Below, piece after piece: positions 53,936 through 64,000 of a DNA stretch of 64,000 nt. The notes beneath the pieces are model-generated. The model saw only the letters and a list, made by a program, of their open reading frames with translations, made no database searches and was not told the DNA's origin. This DNA comes from Mytilisepta virgata (lineage: Eukaryota; Mollusca; Bivalvia; Mytilida; Mytilidae), in assembly GCA_028015205.1 (NCBI GenBank), contig CM051520.1:7970501-8034500 (forward strand), in the 5' to 3' direction. Each line of letters starts with the position of its first letter. Within the stretch, counting starts at the first letter, position 1. The translations under genes and the position numbers were made by a program.

Positions 53936-56900
53936 GATGCAAGTTTTCATCTCTTGTTGATTTTTTAAATATTCGGCATTGGAGAAGAGAATAATTAATT
54001 ACAAAAAAATAGAAGCAAAAGAAACAGTTACAATTTTAACAGCATGTAAAATTTTAAAATTGTATTTTTTGAGTTCGAAATATGTTATGAAATGAATTCA
54101 CACATTTTAATATTTGTCTCGACCAATTAAATATCGTACATGGTACGCGATTCTTATCGCACAGTTCTATCCACACGCAAATTACCCTTACACGATTCAT
54201 ACTTTGCAATTTACCCGCACGTTTAAAGATTGATTTGGTGCGTTACATGTAACATCTGTATCAGACATTTATTCCTATATATTGCTACAAGACCTTAAAT
54301 CTAACCCCGTGAAATGATTGGTAAAAAAGTAAGAAAATGTAAAACTTTAAACTATTTAAAGACATATAACCTAATATTTGGAAAGTCTACGGCTGTCCTT
54401 AAGCACAAACTAGGACAAACCTTATTGGTCAAGTTATTGAAATGAATAATAAAAATCATTTGGTAATCATAGACGTTGATAAAAATGTAATTATACAATT
54501 TACAAGTCTGGCATTTCATTCAGGTAAGTGTTGAAAATTCATAAATCCGGATGTTTATTTAGTATCAGGCAAATGAGCAAAAATAACGTAGTGACGTCAC
54601 ATGAAGACATGTTACTGGAAGCTCAACGCTGTTTCCACCAATAGGTCTCACCCTAGGCACCTCGAAGGGAGAATGTACAGTCCAATGAAAGACAAAAAAC
54701 CTCAATAATAAAGTGAAAAGAGGAGTTAATGAATTCAGAATAATAGACGTCTACGAAAATGGCGCCAAAATAATTTCCCAAAACCATGCGGGATTATCTT
54801 GCCTTCACTTTCGGTTGAAAAACGGTGCGAAATTACCTCCCTGTAGATTACGTTTTGGGAAAATTCATCACTTCCTGATGAGCATGAGCACATACCATTG
54901 CCAGTGTTGTCGTTTACTTTATTTTCGGTGATATAACTCTGGTCAAATGTCGTCGTGTGAAATAATTTTTTCCAAGACGTAACTTCCGGCACCACCTCGT
55001 CAAATACTAATGCCCATATACCACTGACGCCGGTACTCTGCAAAAAGGGCATTAGCATTTTACTATACTGGCTGTCACTTGAAATCATGATGACATATAC
55101 GTATAACTTAGTGACCTTGATCAACTTAGTCAATTTCATTCACCTTTCAATAAACCCTTAACCCGTTTTCATTGTAATTTATCGGAATCATCTTCCTGTA
55201 TCTGGTGCTGATGACGTTTATTATAAGTAGAGTAAATCTGTGCCTATCACTAACAATTTAAATCAGGAAGTACATATGTATGTATCGTCCATACCTGTTG
55301 CAATACTTTACGTCAAATGAAATATAAAATTTACCTCGCTCTTGATCGGCATTTTCACTCAACAAACGAATTAATCAAGTGGGTATATCCAACAACCCTG
55401 TGTTCAGGCTAAATTCAGTATAAACTAAAAGTGGATTCACCATACAATGTACATGTATGTCTTTGTCCAAACATTAAGTAGTAAAGTACCTGCATTTATT
55501 AGACCAACTATATTATATTTCTATATATTTATTGATTTATTTCAATATTTCAAAGCTCTCGATATTTTTATGGGTACAATTTCAAAGTGTAAGAATAGAA
55601 ATAAATTAAATAATAACATAACTGTTGCATTGTAATCTCCTCTCCCCATCAACGTTTTGGGTTATTATTTTGACTTTTCAAATTAGATCTTCACCACTGT
55701 AGAAAAAGCATATTGTTCAATACATCATAAGTTGTATTGTCGAACGTTTATTTATTCATCAACTACAGTTAATAAACACCAACATGGATAACAGTAAAGG
55801 TCAACAATAAAATACATGTACCAATCAATCAAAGCAGCTCGTCTGACAAAACGGCGTACAAAAAATAACATAAAAGAATACAAAACACAAACATGAAAAC
55901 AACAGAGTACATACCAACATGTAAATTCAAGAACAGTGATTCATTATTTACTCTTCTTAACGGCTAAATATTACAGATAAAATAATGGTTTGGTTCGCAA
56001 TTACGAAATGTTCGAGTGTAGGACATGTTAGCATATTATGTTGTAATTTTTCGATGCAGCTTAACGGCTACTTAAGGAAGAACAATTTTCAACTTAACAA
56101 GTCTATTTGAAAAAACGAACTCTGTTGTATCTAAAGTTTTCTTCTCTTCAAGTCAAATGTGTTTGGTTTGGTGTATTGGGGTTTTAAGCCACTTTCCGCG
56201 CAATAGGCTAGATCATGGAGGGCAGTGTAATGAAGTGTTTATCCACTTCGGATTTGAGTAAATAATTATAGGTCTTACCAGATCTGTCAGTTAGGCCAAA
56301 GTGATGACACTATAAAAATTAATATTTATTCACACAACTACCACAAAACTGAACAAAACAAAACTCAAGGAACACAAATACAAATCTATTCCTCCAACTA
56401 TCACACCTGACAGCTACAACTACAACTATACACACTCTACAAAACACGCTAAAACTAAATAAACTAAAAACTAAAAATTTAAATAAATATAAATAGTCAA
56501 TCACAGTTTTTCATCACAGCATTTTATTACATCCGTTTATCGTCATTGTCACATTCGTTTACTGTCATTATCACATCAGTTTACCGTTGTCACATCCATT
56601 TACCGTTATTACCTCCGTTTAAGAATGTCTCTTAGTATCTTAGTTGAATCTATTAAATATGTCAAATTCACTCCTATTACTTCTCAAAAACTTTGTACTA
56701 GAAATTTATTCTAAATTCCAACCAATATAAAAGAATCGACTTCAACCTTCTCAGATCGTCTATCAACTGACATCCAACTAATTACTCAAACCATAAATCC
56801 CCTGTGAAAGGAAGAAACAAATCGTAGTTTAAGGACTAGCCTGCATATCAAAGACCGAATAAAACAAATTCAGATTATCGCGACACGCCATAAATAGATA

Positions 56901-57490
56901 TTTGAACACGAAAACCGATATATTTTGCACAAATATTTCAGACTCGAAATTTGGTTGTGGTGTGGGTTTTCAAAAACATGGAATTAAATTTACCTGGAAT
57001 AATTGCCCTGGTGAGCAAATATATATTACTAAATGTCCTGCCATGACTTTTCCTGATGTAATAAATTTCTTTGGCAATTCTGACTCCCAAAACTAAATTT
57101 ATTCCATTTCAAGTCAACAACTTTCCAATGTCCATTTGAAAATGACACACCTCAAGACCTGAACAAATAACTATAAACAACCTGCTACGCTGGTCTAACA
57201 CTATATCTTGTTACATAAATAGTAAAGCTGACCAAAGAATTCCATACAGGCAGGTTTTTATTGGATTGAAGATGTGGTATCCTGTAGGTACTACTGACCT
57301 ACGGCAGGAAACCGACAGTCCTTGTCTAGTAAGATCAGTGTAGAACGCCAACTCTCCAAGGGCTCGAACATAACCTAAATATTGACAGGTACATATGTAC
57401 ATTATTTAAAATGTTTTATATAGGACAAATTACGTAGACTACTCGGCCAACACGACCCTATGCCTCAAGTTATTGAACAATAATAATTAT
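53936..57490. other. Intergenic region upstream of gene C, left part
   Basis: No gene supported. A 134-codon minus ORF (54735-55139) shows no recognisable domain. A CRE-like TGACGTCA occurs near 54592. A tandem repeat lies at 56517-56620. The ORF at 56902-57096 (with CGVGFQKHGIKFTWNNCPGE) is not recognised. Confidence 0.5.
56517..56620. repeat. Short minisatellite (unit about 22-24 bp)
   Basis: Degenerate units of TCATTGTCACATCCGTTTACCG, four to five copies. Confidence 0.8.
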
Positions 57491-57492
57491 AA

Positions 57493-57726
57493 AACAACCA
57501 CGAAGTCGACACTATCTTTATACCAACGGATTGCTCCTGCTCCTCTTCTCCATTCACTTATAGTCCAACTGGCCACGTTATTACTGGCGATCTAAGCATC
57601 GTTAACAATACTAAATTGAAAGGCATTCTTGCAAAAGGTCCCAAATATCGTGAGCCCCAGTCTATGAACTGGAAACACAACATCAAAATACTGTTGGGGG
57701 CAGTAGATGACTATGCCAGAAAGTGA
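57493..57726 (+). pseudogene. Penelope-like element N-terminal fragment
   Basis: Open frame of 77 codons to TGA, with [20 protein letters not shown] and [20 protein letters not shown] recognise this as the region upstream of the RT in mollusc Penelope-like proteins, the same family as 41350-42720. It is truncated on both sides. The family call is from memory and should be confirmed by search. Confidence 0.55.
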
Positions 57727-59396
57727 CTGCTTTAGAACTGCTCCAGAATAGAATCCTGACCGATTCTGACTGCTCTAAGCTGTAACAGTCAAGAACAGCT
57801 CTAACCTGTCATGGTCTAGAACAGTTCTATAACATTGTTATCAGTGATCTACCAGTTCCAAATTCTCCTGCCTATGGCGTCTACAAGATTTGAACGAACA
57901 AAACCACACAATTACTCAAAAACCTCTGCGTCATGAGGTTACAGATTTCACATGACTCTTATTGCCTCCATAACGTTTTATAATTGCTATCAACATATTT
58001 TTGTTAAATACCCTGATTCATGTAAAGTACTTAAAATGAATGGGTTTTCCCATGATAGTTTCTATCGTAATATCGTGAATAAATAACACACAGAAACTCA
58101 TGAGTTACTTAAGGCCTTTTTACAGTAAGTGCTAAAACATGACATGCTGATGATAAGGTGTAATGTTTAGAAATATGCTTATTATAGGCCACCACATTTG
58201 GAGTAGATAGGTAATTAAGGTCTATAAACCATGTTTTTAAATTACTTGCGGGACAAAATGGATAAGATTAAAGGTAAAAAAATGACATACCAATCAATAA
58301 ACGCCACCCAACAGTCAGAATATAAGGAAAAAACTTATATAAAAATACAACATCTGACATAGTTAATGACAAGAAATAACAAATATCGTTTTTGCACAGA
58401 CAGAACGTTTTTAAACTATGTATATTATTTGATGAATTCATTTACTGCTTATAAAGGAGGCCAGTTGAATTTTACGTTTACAGATTACAGATTACATTAA
58501 AACCTATGTCATACTTCATGTACTTGTGATCAAGGATTGTTAGTAGAAACGTTTAGGCTTTTATCGTCTGTCTTGTATTCTAATTTTTTTGTGTGTGGTT
58601 AGCCTGTCCGACAGCGCATTATAATTTGCTCGTTAAGTATACCAGGTTTTATGTAACATGTTTGGATTTTAATAACCAAAAAAGAAGACCATTTTAGTGA
58701 AAGGATTACTTGAGTACGATCGTGATCTACACGGTATATATTAAGTCGCTCTTATCAAAGACAATGGTATACCACCGCATTCATTTCACTAAAAAGAAAA
58801 TGATATTTATCTATGGTATCAATTTCGATGCCATTTCGTCGATTTAATTTTCATCAGGCTTAAAATGCTGAAAACCAAAACATTAAAGAACAAATTCAAA
58901 TAATGGCAAAATGAACAAAAATGGTTCAGCCAAAATCATCAAAGGACATATTTTCTTTAGTTGTCAGAAAATTTAGCTTTTCTTTAGAAGTAAATATCGA
59001 GATTCAATTTCGGGCTAGCAACTAAGCTTACTGGGGACTTGGAGTCCACCAGCAGGGGTAATAATAAAGTTTATGATTTTGTTGCAAAAAACGTCGCCAG
59101 AAATGTTACTTATAAACCTGTGGATCCTTACATTATATAGTAAAATAAAGTCGATCCAACATGATGATATTTCGAATTTAACTGCCAAACATGAGAGAAT
59201 CAACGAGGAAGGATGATGAGTTTATAAATTAAAACTAGGACAGGATAATTGAAACAAAAAAAACCCCAAAAAACGAGGAAAGTTATTAAACATTTGTTGT
59301 AATAAGTGCCAAAATTGATGATTGTTTTTTTTAAATTGTCACAAATGGTCAATCCATTTAATGTGTAGCACTATGTGACAATTGTAATTGTCTATT
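57727..59396. repeat. Upstream flank of gene C duplicated from upstream of gene B
   Basis: Collinear blocks match 11.8-12.1 kb, 14.16-14.20 kb, 14.68-14.87 kb and 17.28-18.11 kb. The intervening B-side sequence is absent here, including the MITE at 14244-14663. A minisatellite remnant (GAACAGTTCTATAAC) is at 57715-57830. It contains the likely promoter of gene C; no clear TATA box seen. Confidence 0.75.
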
Positions 59397-59497
59397 ATGT
59401 ATTTGATTATACTCCTTAATATACAGATTGGTTTAACAATATGTCAAAGACTTCATCCGAACGATCCAAATGTGTGTCTGAGGAAAGTAAATATCAG
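59397..59497 (+). CDS. Gene C exon 1
   Basis: 101 nt, ATG to CAG|GTAAGT, homologous to 18112-18212. The leader is hydrophobic and followed by HPNDPNVC. Confidence 0.8.
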
Positions 59498-62400
59498 GTA
59501 AGTTATTATATACAAGAGGAAAACTAAAAATTTAAATATTTGTAAAGGTAAAGTTACTCTTTAGAAAAGTCTATATGACTATTCAAATGACGGCCATTTC
59601 GCAGAGTTGTTGAATGTTTGGTTGTAAGTATCCTCAAGTCAAAACGAGGGATCTTGGTAGAAGATCTAAAAAAAAATCACTTGTATCAAGTTACAAGTCA
59701 TTTGCACTTGTAGTTTTAGAGGAGATGATTTTTCAAATTACAGATAATCTGAAACAATAACTGCCCATGACGACCATGTTTTTCGACCAATCAAGACAAA
59801 AAGAGGAACATTTGTAGAGGACTTCATTAACATCATTTGTACCAAGTTATAAATCATTTGCACTTGTGGTTTCAGAGGAGATGGTGTTTAATGTTTCAAC
59901 CAATCAGAAAAAAGAATTGCTCATTATGGCCATGTTTTTTGCCGGATCAAGTCGAAATGACGAATCTTTATAGAAGACTTCACAAACATCATTTGTATCA
60001 ACTTTTACAAATAATCCGCACTTGTTTCAGAGGAGATGATTTTTTTTTAAATTTCAGCCAATCAGAAAAAAGAATTAACGATAGCAGGTATGTTTTTTGC
60101 CGGATCAAGTTGAAATGAGGAATCTTTGTAGAAGACCTCACAAACATATTTGTATCAACTTGAAAATCATTTGCACTTGTAGTTTCAGAGGAGATGATTT
60201 TTAAAATTTCAGCCAATCATAAACAAGAATTGCCCATGGTAGCCATGTTTTTGCCCGATTGATACGAAATGAGGAATCTTTGTACAGGATCTCACAAACA
60301 TCATTTGTATTAACTTACAAATCATTTGTACTTGTAGTTTCAGAGGAGATGATTTTTCAAATTTCAGCCAAACAGTAACAAGAATTGCCTATGACCTTTA
60401 GTACATCATTTCTTCAAAGTTTGGTTCCAATTGGCCCAATAGTTTCAGATGAGATGATGAAAATCTGAAATGTTAACCACGACGACGACGGACGTGCGAC
60501 GGACGCAAAGTGATGGCAATAGCTCGCATGGATTTGCCGGGTGAGCTAAAAATTCCTGATTTGAAGATGTCATCGCCGGGATTAATTCGTTATACAGTCA
60601 GTTACAGGGGGAATACGCCTCGCCCGATACGAACTTTTTTCAGGCACTCCATATATTCCCGTATCCCCCTTGTAACTGACTGTATAACTAATGGTATTTA
60701 TACTTAAAACTCTCATACAAACTGGCATTATGTTTCAGCACATCTCGACTCGAACACTTCAGCGAAAGATCTTCTGACAACGATACAACAGTTTTTGACT
60801 ATGGCAGCTCCGTTCTAGAACTAAATGTTACAATATAATTTTTCAAACTTTTAAATATTAAATATTATATTTTATGTTATGCTATATATTATCTATACCA
60901 CATGTTAATCTAACTATAAAAATAGAGCTAAGCTATCCTTGTACAGAGCTGTTCTACTTCAGTCAGTTCTGTGCAGTTGTCATCTTGAACAGCTCTTGGT
61001 TATAATAGAATTATCTGATACCTGTTTTGAGAGGTCATAAATAAACAATTCATTTTATACAAAAAGAAACTGATTTTACTTAAAAAGTAACAGTATTGAT
61101 TTAGATTATCAACCTACTACTTGTGGTCATTCCTACATTTCCATACATATCAAAGACGACATTCTGTCGGATATTTGTTTTGCTCTAGTTATATTTTTCA
61201 TCTGACCTTAGAGCTAACACTATACTGGTTTTAACAATTTTGAAAGATCGGATAATTCTATAACTTCAATGCTCTTTTATAGTTTCCTGGGTCATGATAA
61301 TATTCAGAATATCAAATTGACTTTCGGACTCTATACATAACATAACTCTAAATTTTTGATAAAATCAATTCAGGAACTTCACTATATTTAAAGTGCCCCA
61401 AATCAGAACTGAACAATGAGATATATCATCCGCCTGTTTTCCCACGGTATTTTTAAACTGCATGCATGTATATTACAGATATAAAAGTAAGTATCAAATC
61501 ATTGTCCTATATTCATAAATTTCATTTTATTCAGGAAATGCAAAATATCAATACTGCAAAAGGGTGTGATAGTGTTTAGGAGCTACAACCCCTTCAACAC
61601 GAAGACCCTATTAGCTCAAAGGATTCAAAGTGATGACATGAGGGCTTTTGTTATCACTTGACGTCTGTGTGTCCGTCCCTTAAATTTTCACAGTTTGGTC
61701 GTCTCCTCTGTAACGCCTTTGTCATATGAACTGACACTTGGTATGAAACATTTATGGAAGGACCTTTTAACCTTTGCATATTATTTCCCGATCGCAAATA
61801 AAACATGGCCGGCATGAACAAAACTTATTTTCTCATTGGTAAGATTTTAAAACATCTGCTCCTCAAATTTATTGAAGCTTGGTTTGAAGCATCTATGGAA
61901 GAATCTTTGTAAAGTTTGCATACTTTTTTCCGATTGGACAAAAACATGGCCGCCATTAAAAAATCCTCTTCTTATTGGTCAAATTTAAAAACTCTTCTCT
62001 GAAACCATATAGCCAAATGAACTAAAAATATAGTATGAAGCATCTCAGGAAGGGCCTATATAAGATTGGCATAATTTGTCCCGATCGGACAACTAGCAGG
62101 GCTGCCATGAACAAATCTTATCTCTCATTTGTCAAATTAAAAACATCTTCTCCTCTGAAATGGTATAGCTAAATGAGCTGATACGCGGTATGAAGCATAT
62201 AAAGAAGGACCTTTTCCTGATTGGACGACTAACATGGCTGCCGTGAGCAAACTCTTATTTCTCATTGGTCAACTTCATAAAATATTGTGCTCTGAAACCG
62301 TATAGCCAAATGAACTGAAACTTTGTATGAAGCATAAGTGGAAGGACCTATATTTTGCATGTTTCAACATAGACCAGAGGTAAAATATATGCAATAACGT

Positions 62401-63959
62401 TTATAAGATTGGACATTTCTCCTCGATCAGACGACTACATGTAATGGCAGTTATTCACAATTTCCTTGTTTTTGATTGGTCAAATTGCTGAATCAAAAAT
62501 CTCTGAAACTGAATATAGGTTAATGAACAAATATGACATGTTAAAAAGGAATGCCAGGTGAACTATTCAGGTCCACCACTTAAGCCTCTATATTTTTTAA
62601 TTTCATTTCATCCCAAAAGTATACATATTCAATCGGCTTCTAACAGCCAATTGTATATTGAATATCTAATAACGAGCGCCCTGCTAACATTGAGAACATG
62701 TATTATCATCATTTAGGTTACAAACTATAATGCATATGTAGTGTCTACTAAATATGTAGTTATTTAAATTTGTGTATCTAATTTTTTTTGCATAAGTTGG
62801 CAGGTTGTTTTTTTTCCTCATTACTTTTTAAACCACTGATAAAGATAACTGGATGCTGTTGTTATAAGGAAATACTTTTGATAACATGTTATGTACAGTG
62901 TAAGTACAATGTTTATGGAATTAATTTCATGAATGTTGAACTAATTTTTTATGTATTTTATCAGTGACGGGCTGACAACTACTGCAATCGAATGTTGTCC
63001 TGATTATTTTGAAGAAAAGGGAACTTGTAAAGGTAATAGACTTTTAAAAGGATTATATTCAAGCAGTTCATTTAAAAGATTTATTATTAATCTATTTGTA
63101 ATGAAAATCTGTATTATATCCGATTACATATAGTCACTGTACCCTTTTTACCCCGAAAAATAAATCTCATTCTCTCTTCGTGTTATATTGTAAATAGTCA
63201 GTCCTAGGTGTAGACAACAACTTATATCATAGTTCAGATCTCATTATGGAACTAACAGTGTTCTAGAAAACAGTTATCATAAAGTATTCTACTGGAGAGC
63301 TTCTTTTGTAAAGAAGTGTTTCTCTCTTACTGTCACAAATGTCTAGCTATTTTCTAGAGTTAGCTTGTAACTCTCCTGACACTGTGAACGGTCAGAATAG
63401 ACTCAACTGAAGTAGACAGATGCAACATTTGAACAAGTATTAAACTTGGACCGTAAGAAAAACATATTCCTGGCGTCATATCTTGTAGGTTAACAATAAA
63501 CAAAAGCCCAGACAACAACGGGTGTCAAAATCTGAGTACTCTAAATATGCAGTATCCCAGTTTTATTACATTCGAGAAGTAAACTTTAATATTGATATAT
63601 ATATTGAAGTTTGGTAAAATCATGAGGACAAATGAACCATTTTGCTAAATTTTAATAATGTGTTTACGCTATCTTCTTGCATGTAAAACTGCATTGATTG
63701 ATTGTGTTGGCTGTCAAGTGTATCAAGATCCAGAACAGATCAATAAACATAATCTAATAATGTAAATAATATTTCAATTTCTAATTTTTTCAAGAATGTA
63801 AAGCTGGGACATTCGGCTTCAAATGCCAGTTTTCATGTATGCCAAACTATTTTGGATTGGGATGCAAGAAAAAATGCAACTGTAGCGGAAATGAATCATG
63901 TGACCCAGTTGATGGATGTATATGTAAGGCAGGATTAACAGGACCAAACTGTGACAAAA
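59397..63959 (+). CDS. Gene C (5' part): paralogue of gene B, runs off the window
   Basis: Three exons are visible: 59397-59497, 62965-63032 and 63795-63959, with the same lengths (101, 68, 165 nt) and phases as in gene B. They encode a signal peptide (MYFLI-type in B; MYLIILLNIQIGLTIC here), HPNDPNVCLRK, AIECCPDYFEEKGTCK and the exon 3 EGF/laminin-type repeats (CDPVDGCICKAGLTG). Frames are open and splice sites intact, so it is probably a functional gene. EGF exons 4 onward, the transmembrane helix and the tail lie beyond the right edge. Intron 1 is 3.5 kb against 6.9 kb in B. Correction: residue 3 codon is TTG, so the leader reads MYLIILLN. Confidence 0.82.
59690..60550 (-). repeat. Bivalve interspersed repeat, reverse copy in gene C intron 1
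   Basis: Five tandem units of about 150 bases with TTTCAGAGGAGATGATTTTT and AATTGCCCATGG-type motifs, ending on the plus strand in GCCGGGTGAGCTAAAAATTCC. Longer than the matching copy at 22606-23034, so unit number differs between B and C. Confidence 0.75.
60587..60690. repeat. Short palindromic element, well-preserved copy
   Basis: GTTATACAGTCAGTTACA at the left and its near-exact complement TGTAACTGACTGTATAAC at the right enclose about 65 bases. The copy at 23071-23174 has more mismatches. Confidence 0.75.
61612..62590 (+). repeat. Bivalve interspersed repeat in gene C intron 1
   Basis: Homologous to 23841-24822 and 20397-21370, with the same position and orientation relative to exon 2. 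It was present before the B/C duplication. Confidence 0.7.
62965..63032 (+). CDS. Gene C exon 2
   Basis: 68 nt, acceptor TTTTATCAG and donor AAAG|GTAATA. It carries the CCPDYF motif. Confidence 0.88.
63795..63959 (+). CDS. Gene C exon 3
   Basis: 165 nt, acceptor TTTTTTCAAG and donor AAAA|GTAAGT. EGF/laminin-type, with CQFSCMPNYFGLGCKKKCNC. Last exon in the window. Confidence 0.9.
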
Positions 63960-64000
63960 GTAAGTACTGAAGTCATTTAATTGGATTTTTCTAACATGAT

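Noticed and set aside
54735..55139. 134-codon minus-strand ORF
   Set aside because: No recognisable domain or splice context; kept only as a note in the intergenic entry.

Overview
This is eukaryotic DNA: AT-rich, with intron-split genes, clear GT-AG splice sites and dense transposon remains. The sequence suggests a bivalve mollusc, probably a mussel-like species. That rests on the repeat families, the retroelement types and the short EGF-repeat receptors; I could not run a database search.

The host genes are three plus-strand paralogues of one family, here called A (4539-9195), B (18112-47401) and C (59397 to beyond the right edge). Each was assembled from splice sites and reading phase, not from long ORFs. 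A (6 exons, 336 codons) and B (8 exons, 388 codons) both close into a whole number of codons ending at a stop. Each encodes a signal peptide, a shortened EMI-like N-terminus (a 'PNDPNVC' start joined almost directly to a 'CCPDYF' end), EGF/laminin-type cysteine repeats, one transmembrane helix and a cytoplasmic tail of about 107 residues. The layout resembles MEGF10/Draper/CED-1/nimrod phagocytic receptors cut down to a few EGF repeats. The tails carry tyrosine motifs (YEID in A; YNEI and YDEI in B) of the kind bound by SH2 domains. B and C are recent copies and share upstream, intron 1, exon 1-3 and intron 2 sequence.

Gene B has grown to 29 kb by insertions. Intron 1 holds a Penelope-like RT fragment, a truncated LINE 3' end and several copies of one bivalve repeat family. 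Intron 4 holds nested copies of that repeat, a 4.5-kb segment with a MULE-like transposase pseudogene and an opposite-strand His-Me/HNH ORF between 450-bp direct repeats, a Harbinger-type MITE and a near-perfect palindrome. Intron 5 holds a partial duplication of the gene's own intron 2/exon 3 and a decayed Penelope-like RT. Intron 7 holds a fold-back element built from TTCACGTGAA palindromes.

Between B and C, on the minus strand, lies a decayed Ngaro-type tyrosine-recombinase retrotransposon (about 48.4-53.9 kb). It has gag, RT/RNase H, recombinase and SGNH-hydrolase remains and the split direct repeats A1-ORFs-B1-A2-B2.

Regions 1-4497, 9361-18111 and 53936-59396 contain no gene I can support. 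They hold repeats, MITEs, retroelement scraps and sequence shared between the B and C upstream regions.
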